A stretch of DNA of 64,000 nt from an uncultured Caulobacter sp. (GCA_913776195.1 CAJYMH010000005.1:1-64000); one strand, 5' to 3'; shown: positions 17,384-28,972, counted from the stretch's first letter. Translations and numbers: made by a program. The notes: a model not told the origin generated them from the letters alone.

Positions 17384-18502
17384 ATGCGTTTCGCCGCCGC
17401 CGCTGTCCTTTTCGCAGCCCTCGCCGCCGCCGCCCACGCTCAGACGCCCGTAGCCACGGACCCGTATGCTCCAGGCAAGGCGATCGTCGAGGATGTTCAG
17501 AAGATCGTGACGCCGAACGGCATCGACGAGAGCGGCCCCATGACCCTGGGCGGCGCTCGCCAGTGGGTGTCCATCCGTGGGACCGACCGCGACAACCCGG
17601 TCATCGTCTTCATCCATGGCGGCCCCGCCGCGCCGGAACTGCCCATGGCCTGGACGTTCCAGCGCCCGTGGGAGGACTATTTCACGGTGGTCCAGTGGGA
17701 TCAGCGCGGGGCGGGCAAGTCCTACGCCCTCAACGATCCGCAGGTCATCGCCGGGAGCATGACCGTCGATCGCTATCGCGACGACGCCATCGAACTGATC
17801 GATCAGGTCACCAGGAAGCTGGGCAAGCGGAAGGTCATCCTGATCGGTCACAGCTGGGGCACCATCGTCGGCCTGTCGGTGGCGGCCAAGCGGCCCGACC
17901 TGCTGCATGCCTATGTGGGCGCGGGTCAGGTCACTCATTTCCGTGACAACGAGCGCGTCGGCTTCGACGCCGTGCTGGCGGCGGCCAAAGCGGACAACAA
18001 CGCCGAAGCGGTGAAGGAGCTGGAGGCGCTTCAGCCTTATCCCGGCCCCGGAGCCTTCGATCCGGCCAAGATCGCGGTGCAGCGCAAGTGGTCGATCCAT
18101 TACGGCTTCCTGACCGCCTATCGCGACAACGCCAGCTACTACTTCAACGCCCCGCGTCTTTCCCCTGCCTATACGCCAGAGGATCGCCGGTCCTGGGGCA
18201 GAGGCAGCGAGCTGACCATCAACACCCTGCTGCCGAAGCTGGCCGAGGTGGACTTCAGCGCCACGCGGAAGCTGGAGGCCCCCATCTTCATGTTCCTGGG
18301 CCGCCGCGACTACACGACGCCGCCGGAGCCGACGCAGGCGTGGATGAAGGCCCTGCGTGCGCCGAAGAAGGAGATCGTCTGGTTCGACCATTCGGCGCAC
18401 CTGATGATGATCGAGGAGCCCGGCCGCTTCCTCTACGCCTTGCTCGACAAGGTGCGGCCCATCGCCGAGCGGGCGGAGCCGGGCGCGCCGAAACGAAACT
18501 GA
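17384..18502 (+). CDS. Secreted alpha/beta hydrolase, prolyl-iminopeptidase-like
   Basis: The 372-residue precursor starts at the ATG of 17384, which follows TGAGGT and gives a signal peptide ending AAAHAQ; an open frame runs ten codons further upstream. The hydrolase core has the oxyanion motif HGGPAAPELPM, the nucleophile elbow GHSWGT, an acid in GRRDYTTPPEP and the histidine in DHSAHLMMIEEP. The HGGPG-like motif and the WDQRGAGKS segment are typical of proline iminopeptidases (S33). The substrate is therefore probably an N-terminal peptide or amide in the periplasm, but related lactonases and esterases look alike. Confidence 0.88.
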   Translation: MRFAAAAVLFAALAAAAHAQTPVATDPYAPGKAIVEDVQKIVTPNGIDESGPMTLGGARQWVSIRGTDRDNPVIVFIHGGPAAPELPMAWTFQRPWEDYFTVVQWDQRGAGKSYALNDPQVIAGSMTVDRYRDDAIELIDQVTRKLGKRKVILIGHSWGTIVGLSVAAKRPDLLHAYVGAGQVTHFRDNERVGFDAVLAAAKADNNAEAVKELEALQPYPGPGAFDPAKIAVQRKWSIHYGFLTAYRDNASYYFNAPRLSPAYTPEDRRSWGRGSELTINTLLPKLAEVDFSATRKLEAPIFMFLGRRDYTTPPEPTQAWMKALRAPKKEIVWFDHSAHLMMIEEPGRFLYALLDKVRPIAERAEPGAPKRN

Positions 18503-18629
18503 GCGATTTTTACGTCTTCGCGCATTGCGGCGCCGCATTTTGGCGTCTAGAAGGCGGCGGCTTGCGTCGGGAATGGGCCCTCGACGCTGAGCGCGCAATA
18601 AATAACCGCATCAAGGAACGACCGGTCTC

Positions 18630-19877
18630 ATGTCCCGGCTGGTGATGAAATTCGGCGGCACCTCGGTGGCCGACCTCGAACGCATCCGGCGCGTCGCGCG
18701 CCTCGTGGCGGCCGAGGTGGTGACCGGCAAACAGGTGGCTGTCGTGGTCTCGGCCATGTCGGGCAAGACAAATGAGCTGGTCGCCTGGACCGACGGCGCC
18801 GGCGCGGCCGCGCAGGGCATCGATCCGTCGGACGACGAGTACGACACCATCGTCGCCAGCGGCGAACAGGTCACCGCCGGCCTGTTGGCCATGACCCTGC
18901 GCAACATGGGTCATCGCGCCCGGTCGTGGATGGGTTGGCAGGTGCCGATCATCACTGACGACGCCCACGGCAAGGCCCGCATCGACGACATTCCGGCCGA
19001 GAACCTGCTGGCCGCGTTCGAGGCGGGCGAGATCGCGGTCATAGCCGGCTTCCAGGGCGTCACCCGCAAGGGCCGCATCGCCACGCTCGGCCGTGGCGGC
19101 TCCGACACCAGCGCCGTGGCCATCGCCGCGGCCGTGGGCGGCGCCTGCGACATCTACACCGACGTGGATGGGGTCTACACCACCGACCCGCGCATCGAGA
19201 GCAAGGCCAGGAAGCTCGCCAAGATCTCCTACGAGGAGATGCTGGAGATGGCCTCCCTCGGGGCGAAGGTCCTGCAAACCCGTTCGGTCGAGCTGGCCAT
19301 GGCGCAACGCGTCCCGGTCCGCGTCCTTTCAAGCTTTGTCGAGCCGGGCGAAGCCCCCGGCCAGGGCACCATCGTGTGCGACGAGGAAGAGATCATGGAA
19401 AAGCGCATCGTTTCCGGCGTCGCCTACAGCCGCGACGAAGCCAAGATCACCCTGCTGGGTCTGCCCGATCATCCGGGCGTGTCGTCGAAGATTTTCGGCG
19501 CCCTGGCGGACGCCAACGTCAATGTGGACATGATCGTCCAGTCGCGGGCCCGCACGGCCGAGACGGCGAACATGGAGTTCACGGTCGGCAAGCGCGACGC
19601 TCAGCGCGCCGTCGAGATCGTCCGCAGCCACCAGGCCGAGATCGGCTTCGAGGACGTGGCCGTGGACGAGGACGTCTCCAAGGTCTCGGTGATCGGGGTG
19701 GGCATGCGCTCGCACACCGGCGTCGCCAAGAGCATGTTCGAGGCCCTGGCCGCCAAGGGCGTGAACATCCAGGTGATCTCCACCTCCGAGATCAAGATCA
19801 GCGTGCTGATCGACGCCGCTTATACCGAGCTGGCCGTGCGTGCGCTGCACGCCGCCTACGGCCTGGACCAGCTCTAG
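18630..19877 (+). CDS. lysC: Aspartate kinase
   Basis: This enzyme phosphorylates aspartate in the first step of the lysine, threonine and methionine pathways. The 415-residue product begins MSRLVMKFGGTSVADLERI, the kinase signature, and includes GRGGSDTSAVAIAAAVGG and CDIYTDVDGVYTTDPR in the N-terminal domain. Two ACT domains follow from about residue 265 (EAKITLLGLPDHPGVSSKIF and KVSVIGVGMRSHTGVAKSMF), the sites of feedback control by lysine and threonine. AAGGA upstream supports the start. The length equals the alpha-subunit type of aspartokinase. The next gene is 28 bases downstream. Confidence 0.97.
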   Translation: MSRLVMKFGGTSVADLERIRRVARLVAAEVVTGKQVAVVVSAMSGKTNELVAWTDGAGAAAQGIDPSDDEYDTIVASGEQVTAGLLAMTLRNMGHRARSWMGWQVPIITDDAHGKARIDDIPAENLLAAFEAGEIAVIAGFQGVTRKGRIATLGRGGSDTSAVAIAAAVGGACDIYTDVDGVYTTDPRIESKARKLAKISYEEMLEMASLGAKVLQTRSVELAMAQRVPVRVLSSFVEPGEAPGQGTIVCDEEEIMEKRIVSGVAYSRDEAKITLLGLPDHPGVSSKIFGALADANVNVDMIVQSRARTAETANMEFTVGKRDAQRAVEIVRSHQAEIGFEDVAVDEDVSKVSVIGVGMRSHTGVAKSMFEALAAKGVNIQVISTSEIKISVLIDAAYTELAVRALHAAYGLDQL

Positions 19878-19904
19878 GGCTCGCACCACAAGAAAGCCGC
19901 CGCC

Positions 19905-20852
19905 ATGACGCCTGCGAAACAGAGCCGTCACGCTCTGGGGATCGCATGCGGCGTCGGGGCCGGAGCGCTCTGGGGCATCGTTTTCCTGGGGCCTCAGGTG
20001 CTGTCGGACTTCTCGCCGGTCGAGCTGTCTGCCGGGCGCTACCTGGCCTATGGCCTGGCTTCGCTATTGCTTATCGCGCCCATCTGGAAGCGCCTGTCGG
20101 GCCGCGTCACCCGCGTCGACTGGAAGGCGCTGTTCTGGCTCAGCCTGGCCGGCAACATCGTCTATTTCCTGTTCCTGGTGGTAGCGATCCAGAAGGCCGG
20201 CATCGCCGTGGCCAGCCTGATCGTGGGTCTAGTCCCGGTCAGCGCCAGCTTGTTTGGCGGCGGGCACTCCGACTCCCTGCGCCTGCGCGCGTTGATCGGT
20301 CCTTTGGCTTTGATTCTGGCCGGAGTGGCGGCGATCAACATCGATCTGTTCAGCCATGGCGGCGGACCGGACGCGACGACTTTCGATCTGATTTTGGGCG
20401 TGGCCTGCGCGGTGGCGGCCCTGCTGTCGTGGACCGCCTACGCCGTCTACAACGCCCGCCACCTGAAGGCCCATCCCCACTTCACCAGCAACGAATGGTC
20501 GCTGCTGACCGGCCTGATGACCGGAGCACAGGCCTTGTTGCTGATGCCGGCCTTCGTCCTTGGCCCCAAGCACGGGATGGACGCCTTTCCGCTGTTCTGG
20601 GGCGTGGTCACGGTCACCGCCATCGGCGCTTCGGTGATTGGCAACGCCCTGTGGAACGGCGCGTCGCGCATGCTGCCCATAAGCCTGTCGGGCCAGCTGA
20701 TCGTGTTCGAGACCCTGTTCGCCCTGCTGTACGGCTTCGTCCTGGAGCACCGCGTTCCGCGTCCGCTGGAATGGCTCGCGGTCGCCCTGCTGATGTCGGG
20801 CATCCTGTGGTCGGCGCACAAGCACCGGGTGGCGCCGGAAAACGCGCACTGA
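19905..20852 (+). CDS. EamA/DMT family transporter
   Basis: This 315-residue integral membrane protein has about ten hydrophobic segments arranged as two EamA repeats, with the first helix in IACGVGAGALWGIVFLGPQVL and a repeat start in LILGVACAVAALLSWTAYAVYNARH. Members of the drug/metabolite transporter superfamily export metabolites or amino acids; no substrate can be predicted. It follows lysC by 28 bases and may share its transcript. Export of an amino acid of the aspartate family would fit that position but is only a guess. Confidence 0.88.
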   Translation: MTPAKQSRHALGIACGVGAGALWGIVFLGPQVLSDFSPVELSAGRYLAYGLASLLLIAPIWKRLSGRVTRVDWKALFWLSLAGNIVYFLFLVVAIQKAGIAVASLIVGLVPVSASLFGGGHSDSLRLRALIGPLALILAGVAAINIDLFSHGGGPDATTFDLILGVACAVAALLSWTAYAVYNARHLKAHPHFTSNEWSLLTGLMTGAQALLLMPAFVLGPKHGMDAFPLFWGVVTVTAIGASVIGNALWNGASRMLPISLSGQLIVFETLFALLYGFVLEHRVPRPLEWLAVALLMSGILWSAHKHRVAPENAH

Positions 20853-20866
20853 CCCTTCTCCGAACA

Positions 20867-20904
20867 TGAACCTCACCTGAACTTGCGGGTTCAGATCGGG
20901 TTCA
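20867..20904. promoter_or_regulatory. Array of four TGAAC half-sites with 11-bp phasing
   Basis: TGAAC occurs at 20867 and 20878, and its reverse complement GTTCA at 20889 and 20900. Every start-to-start distance is 11 bases, so the array reads TGAAC-N6-TGAAC-N6-GTTCA-N6-GTTCA. This is a symmetrical, helically phased layout expected of a dimeric or OmpR-type regulator. It lies 45 bases upstream of the start of the small secreted protein gene at 20949. The regulator is unknown. Confidence 0.55.
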
Positions 20905-20948
20905 GGCCGCCCCCGCTAGGTTGGAGGCCACACTGAAGGAGGATCGCT

Positions 20949-21332
20949 ATGACGCCGACCAAGTTCACCAAGATCGCTCTCGCCGCCACGCTCGCCGGCG
21001 CGGTGGCCCTGCCCGCGTCGGGCGCCCTGGCGGCCAGCCGCAAGACCGAGAACGCCCTGCTGGGCGCCGTGATAGGCGGCGTGGCCGGCGGCGTCATCGG
21101 TGACGGCAAGGGCTCGTCAGTCGCCCTGGGCGCCGTCGCCGGCGCGGCCATCGGCGCCGCGACCACCAAGGACAAGCGTCGCTACAGCAACCGTAGCTAC
21201 AACCGCAGCTATCAGGCCCGCCCGGCCTACAACAGCTACGCCTATCGCAACGGGAATCGCGACCGCGGCTACTACAACGCCGGCTACCGCCAAGCCCAAC
21301 GCGACTACGACCGTTACGGCTACTATCGCTAA
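20949..21332 (+). CDS. Small exported glycine-zipper protein with Tyr/Arg/Asn-rich tail
   Basis: This 127-residue precursor has a signal peptide ending near SGALAASR and a glycine-zipper region (NALLGAVIGGVAGGVIGDGK and SVALGAVAGAAIGAATTKD). Its C-terminal 65 residues are built of Tyr, Arg, Asn and Ser (NRSYNRSYQARPAYNSYAYR and similar). A strong AAGGAGG lies before the ATG. The tail resembles surface or envelope stress proteins of this bacterial family and has no assigned role. A TGAAC array lies upstream and an intrinsic terminator at 21360-21389 follows, so it is transcribed as a single gene. Confidence 0.88.
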   Translation: MTPTKFTKIALAATLAGAVALPASGALAASRKTENALLGAVIGGVAGGVIGDGKGSSVALGAVAGAAIGAATTKDKRRYSNRSYNRSYQARPAYNSYAYRNGNRDRGYYNAGYRQAQRDYDRYGYYR

Positions 21333-21359
21333 GCCGACAGCACGGTCCGAATGACAAGG

Positions 21360-21389
21360 CCCCGTTCGCCTCGCGCGAACGGGGTTTTT
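21360..21389 (+). terminator. Intrinsic terminator
   Basis: CCCCGTTCGC pairs perfectly with GCGAACGGGG over ten base pairs around the loop CTCGC, followed by TTTTT at 21385-21389. It terminates the glycine-zipper transcript before the M20 peptidase gene. Confidence 0.9.
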
Positions 21390-21445
21390 CTTTGCCTGGC
21401 TCCGACTCCGCCCATAGGCTCCCGCTTCCATTTCGGGGGAAGCGT

Positions 21446-22852
21446 ATGAAGAAGATCGCCGTCGCGGCCGCAGCCGTCGCAGCTCTATCCACGGCCGGCT
21501 CGGCCGTGGCCCAGGAACGTCCGGACCAGACCGCCTTCAAGGCGCTGTACAAGGAGCTGGTGGAGACCAACACCACCCTCTCCTCGGGAAGCTGCACCCT
21601 GGCGTCGGAGCGCATGGCCACGCGCCTCAAGGCCGCCGGCTATGCCGACGCCGACATCCAGATCCTGCACCCCGCCGACCGTCCCAAGGACGGCAACCTC
21701 ATCGTCACCCTGGCGGGCAAGAACCCCAAGCTTAAGCCGATCCTGCTGCTGGCCCACATCGACGTGGTCGAGGCCAACCGCGCCGATTGGGAGCGCGACC
21801 CCTTCACCCTGGTGGAGGAGAACGGGTACTTCTACGCCCGCGGCGCGTCGGACGATAAAGCCATGGCGGCGGCCTTCACCGACAACATGATCCGCTACAA
21901 GACGGAGGGCTTCAAACCCGTCCGTGGTCTCAAGCTGGCCCTGACTTGCGGCGAGGAGACCCCCGACACCTTCAACGGCGTAGAGTGGCTGCTGAAGACC
22001 CACCCCGCCGCGCTCGATTCCGAGTTCGCCCTGAACGAAGGCGCGGGCGGCCTGCTGGACGCCAATGGCAAGCCGGTCTTCCTGGGCATCCAGGCCGGTG
22101 AAAAGGTCTATCAGGACTACACCCTGGAGACGACGAACCCGGGCGGCCACTCATCGACGCCGATCAAGGACAACGCCATCTACAATCTGTCGGCGGCGAT
22201 CTCGAAGATCGGCGCCTACGACTTCCCCGTCGCCCTGAACGAGGCGGTGCGGATGAACTTCACCGAGCTGTCCAAGATCGAGTCGGGCGAAAGCGGCGCG
22301 GCCCTGGCCGCCGTGGTCGCCGATCCGAACGATCCGGCCAAGGTTGCGGCGGTGGCCAAGAACCGCGCCCGCAACAGCATGATGCGCACGACCTGCGTGG
22401 CCACCACGGTCAACGCCGGCCATGCGCCCAACGCCCTGCCGCAGCGTGCTCGCGCCAACGTCAACTGCCGCATCCTGCCGGGCGTGAACCCGAACGACGT
22501 GCTGAAGACCCTTCAGGACGTGGTCGGCGATCCGCGCATCAACATCACCCTGGCCGCCAAGCCGAGCCCGGTGAACGTGCCGCCGCCACTGGACGCCCGC
22601 ATCACCGGCCCGGCCAAGACCGTCGCCGCCAAGCTGTGGCCGGGCGCGCCGCTGGTGCCGTCCATGTCGACGGGGGCCACCGACGGCCGCTTCACCAACG
22701 CGGCGGGCATCAAGACCTACGGCCTGTCGGGCATGTTCAGCGACGCCGCCGGCTCCAACGCCCACGGCCTCAACGAACGCATCCGCGTGAAGTCGCTCTA
22801 TGAGGGCCGCGACTTCCTCTACGAGGTGACGAAGCTGTACGCGGCGAAGTGA
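21446..22852 (+). CDS. M20/M28-type zinc peptidase, exported
   Basis: The ATG at 21446 follows GGGGGAAG and begins a signal peptide ending AGSAVAQE; the open frame extends 18 codons upstream without sense. The 468-residue precursor is a di-zinc carboxypeptidase or dipeptidase of family M20. Metal ligands can be seen in LLAHIDVVEANRADWERDPF, GASDDKAMAA and TCGEETPDTFNG, and the dimerisation domain lies around residues 215-340. The final ligand histidine is in the GSNAHGLNERI region. It should degrade peptides in the periplasm. The gene is followed directly by repeat copy 2. Confidence 0.92.
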   Translation: MKKIAVAAAAVAALSTAGSAVAQERPDQTAFKALYKELVETNTTLSSGSCTLASERMATRLKAAGYADADIQILHPADRPKDGNLIVTLAGKNPKLKPILLLAHIDVVEANRADWERDPFTLVEENGYFYARGASDDKAMAAAFTDNMIRYKTEGFKPVRGLKLALTCGEETPDTFNGVEWLLKTHPAALDSEFALNEGAGGLLDANGKPVFLGIQAGEKVYQDYTLETTNPGGHSSTPIKDNAIYNLSAAISKIGAYDFPVALNEAVRMNFTELSKIESGESGAALAAVVADPNDPAKVAAVAKNRARNSMMRTTCVATTVNAGHAPNALPQRARANVNCRILPGVNPNDVLKTLQDVVGDPRINITLAAKPSPVNVPPPLDARITGPAKTVAAKLWPGAPLVPSMSTGATDGRFTNAAGIKTYGLSGMFSDAAGSNAHGLNERIRVKSLYEGRDFLYEVTKLYAAK

Positions 22853-23042
22853 TCTCTTCTCCTGCCCCGCTTGCGGGGGAGGGGGACCGCCCCCACGGGA
22901 CCGACCGAAGGTCGGCCCGAGGACAGGCTCCGGGTGGTGGAGGGGGCGCGGACTGGGCTCTGACTCAGCAGAGCGCCCCCTCCGTCTCGTCGCTACGCGC
23001 CGATCCTCCTCCCCTGTACGCTTCGCTACACGGGAGGAGAAG
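22853..23042. repeat. GC-rich intergenic repeat, copy 2 (contains a GACTC site)
   Basis: This is the longest copy. It starts TCTCTTCTCCTGCCCCGCTT one base after the M20 peptidase stop and ends GGGAGGAGAAG three bases before the stop of the convergent hydrolase. Relative to copy 1 it carries an extra block of about 40 bases with its own inverted repeat (GACCGACC-GAA-GGTCGGCC type). The core GGACTGGGCTCTGACTCAGC and CCCCCTCCGTCTCGTCGCT are shared with copy 1. GACTC is a GANTC methylation site. Confidence 0.85.
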
Positions 23043-23044
23043 TT

Positions 23045-24010
23045 CTAGGCCGCCACCGCTCCGCCGGTGGCGGCCTTTGCTTTTGGCCAGGCCAACACGG
23101 GCCAGGCCAGCTTCGGCATCTTGAACTGGAACAGCGGCCGCTCGACCGGCAGGCAGTCCTCCAGCAGGGCGAGCAGAGCCTCCGGCGGCCCGTCGTTCAG
23201 GAAGTGATCCGCGCCGGGCACAGCGACGAATCGGGCCGACGAGCGGGTCGTCATATTGGCCGCCAGGCGTTCCGCCGTCTCCAGCGGGGCGAAGTCGTCA
23301 GCGTCGCCGTGGATCACGTGAACCGGCGCGCGCAGGCGGGCCAGGGCGATCTTCATCCGCTCCAGCTGGCCGGCCTGACCCATAACCTCCAGCACCGCGT
23401 TGCGCAGGTCTCGGGGGATCAGCTTCAGCACCTTGGAGCCCAGCTTGACCAGCATCCGCGCGGTCGGCCCCGGCTCGCCGAAGAAGCCGGACAGCAGGAG
23501 CAGCCCGGCCAGCCGCTGCTGGTCGGCCGCCTCGGCCATCAGGGTGGCGATCGCCGCGCCGTAGGACTGGCCGATGACCAAGACCTTCTGGCCGCGCTGC
23601 GACGCCATCAGCGGCGACAGCGCCTCGGCCTGGGTGCGGATGTCGCCGACATATTCCACGGGCTCGCTGCCTGCGAAGCCCGGACGATCCACCACCACCA
23701 TCTCGCGGTTCTGTGGCAGGGCGGCCAGCACCGGAGCCCAGTATTCCGCCCAGGACGGCGCCCCGGTGACCACCACGTACTTGATCGGCGCCGGCCGGTC
23801 GCGCGGCGTGGTCAGGGCGCTGATGCGCCAACCATGCCCGCCGCCGGCCTCGAACGTCGTGCGCCGCACCAGGGTGTCGGGATAGCAGAGCGCCGTCGGC
23901 ACATGCTCCGTGCGGCCGGACGCGGCGCTTTCGAAGCAGGCCCAACCCAGTTCCAGCACCCCCTTGGGACGCTTTCTCAGACCCAGCCCGCCAGTCTTCG
24001 TCGGTTCCAT
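23045..24010 (-). CDS. Alpha/beta fold hydrolase
   Basis: This protein of 321 residues (from the ATG at 24010) or 335 (from a GTG at 24052) has an alpha/beta hydrolase fold. It shows VVVTGAPSWAEYWAPVLAAL, the nucleophile elbow VIGQSYGAAIATLM, an Asp in VIHGDADDFAPLET and the His in VPGADHFLNDGP. There is no signal peptide or membrane segment. Neither start has a good Shine-Dalgarno sequence; I prefer the ATG. The gene is divergent from clpB, so its promoter region is shared with the heat-shock-type promoter. The substrate is unknown; lipases, esterases and haloperoxidase-like enzymes all resemble it. Confidence 0.83.
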   Translation of the reverse strand: MEPTKTGGLGLRKRPKGVLELGWACFESAASGRTEHVPTALCYPDTLVRRTTFEAGGGHGWRISALTTPRDRPAPIKYVVVTGAPSWAEYWAPVLAALPQNREMVVVDRPGFAGSEPVEYVGDIRTQAEALSPLMASQRGQKVLVIGQSYGAAIATLMAEAADQQRLAGLLLLSGFFGEPGPTARMLVKLGSKVLKLIPRDLRNAVLEVMGQAGQLERMKIALARLRAPVHVIHGDADDFAPLETAERLAANMTTRSSARFVAVPGADHFLNDGPPEALLALLEDCLPVERPLFQFKMPKLAWPVLAWPKAKAATGGAVAA

Positions 24011-24064
24011 GAGGAGCCAACGCACGATCTTCGGCGCAGGTTCTCCGGACACGGTTCACGAGGG

Positions 24065-24093
24065 CTTGTGTGGCCGCCCCGCCACACCCATCT
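24065..24093 (+). promoter_or_regulatory. Sigma-32 (RpoH)-like promoter for clpB
   Basis: CTTGTGT at 24065-24071 and CCCATCT at 24087-24093 are separated by 15 bases, which matches the RpoH consensus CTTGAAA and CCCCATNT in sequence and spacing. It lies 72 bases upstream of the clpB start, and clpB is a classical heat-shock gene. Four of seven bases of the -35 are the conserved CTTG. Confidence 0.6.
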
Positions 24094-24164
24094 TCCCCTT
24101 CGTACCGGTGGTGCTTCCTGCAAGGCGACCGGTCGTATCCGCCTATCGAGGGGAACCCGTGCCA

Positions 24165-26747
<2,583 letters not shown>

Positions 26748-26766
26748 GCCGGGTCCGCAACAACAA

Positions 26767-26798
26767 GAAGGCCGGCGGGGTCGCCCCCGCCGGCCTTC
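26767..26798. terminator. Bidirectional hairpin terminator between clpB and the TonB receptor gene
   Basis: GAAGGCCGGCGGGG pairs with CCCCGCCGGCCTTC over 14 base pairs around a TCGC loop. The flanks are only moderately T-rich (TCACTTT to the right, TTGTTG on the complementary side). It separates convergent genes and probably serves both. Confidence 0.75.
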
Positions 26799-26821
26799 TC
26801 ACTTTCAGGCTCGTCTGAGCC

Positions 26822-28972
26822 TTAGAAGTCGTACTTCACCGACAGCCACAGGCGCCGCGGCTCCTGGTTGTTGGTGAACTCCGGCGCGTAGGACAGCGGC
26901 GTGCCGTACGGCAGCTGCTTCACGAAGTCGGTGTTCAGCAGGTTGTAGATCGTGGCGTTGATCGTCACGTTCTCGCGGACCCGATACGAGCCGCCCAGGT
27001 GGAAGATGGCGTATTCCTTATAGTCGCCAAGGGCGTTCTGCGCCGGGCCGGCCCCGCGATAGCGCGGGCTGCGGTATTCGCCGCGCACCCAGGCGTTCAG
27101 GTTCTCTTTGATCGTCCAGCGGAGGTTGCCGTTGACCATGTGCTCAGGCGTGTCGGTCAGGGGTTGGCCCTTGCCGGCGCCGCTCTTCTGCTCGCTGTCG
27201 GTGTAGGTGTAATTCACCCGGAGCGACCAGTCCTCGGCGAAGTCCCAGCGCGCGGCCGCTTCGACGCCGCGAGTCACCGCCTCGTCGATGTTGATCGACT
27301 GGCCGAAGGTCGCGGCGTTGGGGAAGAAGCCCACGTCCACGCAGCCGGCCGGGCCGCTCGCGCCGGCATTGTACTGCGCCTGGGTCAGGCCGAACGCGCA
27401 GTTGGCGACCGGAACGCCTGACGCGATCTTGTCCTTGAACTCGTTGTTGAAGACTGTGACGTTGAAATCGAAGCCGGCCAGGTTGTTGTAGTAAACGCCC
27501 AGTTCGCTGCTGGTGCTGGTTTCCGGCGTCAGGGTCGGGGTGCCGATCAGCGGCAGGCGGCCCTGCTGGCCGAAGCCGTTGATGCCGGCGGTCAGCTGCT
27601 CCAGACGCGGTGTCTTGAAGCCCTTGGCCACGCCGCCCTTCACGGTCAGCTTGTCGCTGGCCGTCCACACCAGATAGCCGCGCGGGCTGAACTGGCCGCC
27701 GAAGACGTTGTGGTCGTCATGGCGCGCGCCCACCGTCAGGGCCAGACCCGGAGCAAAGCGCCACTCGTCCTCGGCGAACAGCGCCCACTGCTCGTGGGTG
27801 AACTGGGCCGGCGCGACGCCGTCCGTCATCTCGGCGTCCCAATATTGGCCGCCGATGGTGAAGGCGTGCTTGCCCCACCGCGACTGCAGCTTGCTGTCGA
27901 AGATGGTGTTCACCGACTCCAGCGTCCGCGCGGTCCCGGCGCCGGGGACGCCCGGCGGGATGATGCGGCCCTCGGTCTCGGTGGTGTTGCGCGACAGGTT
28001 GCTGGAGATCGTGCCGATCGCCGTGCGCCAGTCATGGGCCAGGGCGATCTGCTCGCGCTTGAACTCCAGCGCGTCGCCATAGCCCCCGGCCAGGGTGTTG
28101 GTGCCCATCTGGCCGTTGGAGTTGTCGTACCACTGCTCCGACCAGTCGGCGTCCAGCCACAGGTCGTGATCCTCGTGCGGGGTCAGGCTGACGCGGCCGC
28201 CCCAGGTGCGGATCTCCGACTTGGTGGCGCTGCGGCCAAAGCCCGTGATCGGCGCGTCGACGCCGGCCACGTTCTCGTAGGTCAGGGAGGAGGCTTCGCG
28301 GTTCTGGAAGCTGCCGCGCAGCTGCACGCCCAGCAGGTCGCGGACGATCGGGCCCGACAGATAGGCGTTGCCGCCGTACATGTTTCCGAACTCGTCATCG
28401 CCCTGCAGCGTGCCGTCCAGGGTGACCGAGCCGGTCCAGGCCTCGCCGACCTTGCGGGTCAGGATGTTGACCACGCCGCCCATGGCGTCCGACCCGTACA
28501 GGGTCGAGACCGGGCCGCGCACGACCTCGATGCGCTCGATGGAGCCCATCGGCGGCATGAAGCTGGTGGAGGTTTCGCCGAAGCCGTTCGGGGTCACACT
28601 GCCGGCCGTGTTCTGGCGGCGGCCGTCGATCAGGATCAGCGTGTAGTCGCTGCCCATGCCGCGGATGTTGATGTTCAGGCCGCCGGTCTTGCCGACCGCC
28701 CCGCCTACATCTACGCCTTCGACGTTGGTCAGCACTTCGGCCAGGCTGGAATAGCGGGCCTGCTCCAGCTCGAGGCGCGGGATCACCGTGATGCTGGCCG
28801 GGGCGTCCACGACCTTCTGCTCGAAGCCGGAGGCGGTGATCACCAGCTGGTCAAGGTCGGCCGAACCGTCCGCGGCGACAGCGGCCTCGGCGAGGACGGG
28901 GCTCGATGCGAGCAAAAGGACGGCGGACGCCGCGCCGCCCATCAGGGCGCGGGCGATGGATGATCGTGACAT
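26822..28972 (-). CDS. TonB-dependent outer-membrane receptor, probably siderophore uptake
   Basis: This 716-residue precursor has a signal peptide (cleavage near SSPVLAEAAV) and a TonB-box-like segment DQLVITASGFEQ. It then has a plug domain with SLAEVLTNVEGVDV, NINIRGMGSDYTLILIDGRR and RIEVVRGPVSTLYGSDAMGG, and a 22-strand barrel ending in the aromatic LWLSVKYDF. The plug is of the FepA/CirA/BtuB class. A Fur-like palindrome at 29036-29052 lies 64 bases upstream and points to iron control and a ferric siderophore substrate. No TonB, ExbB or siderophore synthesis genes are in the window, so the substrate is inferred from regulation only. Confidence 0.92.
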   Translation of the reverse strand: MSRSSIARALMGGAASAVLLLASSPVLAEAAVAADGSADLDQLVITASGFEQKVVDAPASITVIPRLELEQARYSSLAEVLTNVEGVDVGGAVGKTGGLNINIRGMGSDYTLILIDGRRQNTAGSVTPNGFGETSTSFMPPMGSIERIEVVRGPVSTLYGSDAMGGVVNILTRKVGEAWTGSVTLDGTLQGDDEFGNMYGGNAYLSGPIVRDLLGVQLRGSFQNREASSLTYENVAGVDAPITGFGRSATKSEIRTWGGRVSLTPHEDHDLWLDADWSEQWYDNSNGQMGTNTLAGGYGDALEFKREQIALAHDWRTAIGTISSNLSRNTTETEGRIIPPGVPGAGTARTLESVNTIFDSKLQSRWGKHAFTIGGQYWDAEMTDGVAPAQFTHEQWALFAEDEWRFAPGLALTVGARHDDHNVFGGQFSPRGYLVWTASDKLTVKGGVAKGFKTPRLEQLTAGINGFGQQGRLPLIGTPTLTPETSTSSELGVYYNNLAGFDFNVTVFNNEFKDKIASGVPVANCAFGLTQAQYNAGASGPAGCVDVGFFPNAATFGQSINIDEAVTRGVEAAARWDFAEDWSLRVNYTYTDSEQKSGAGKGQPLTDTPEHMVNGNLRWTIKENLNAWVRGEYRSPRYRGAGPAQNALGDYKEYAIFHLGGSYRVRENVTINATIYNLLNTDFVKQLPYGTPLSYAPEFTNNQEPRRLWLSVKYDF

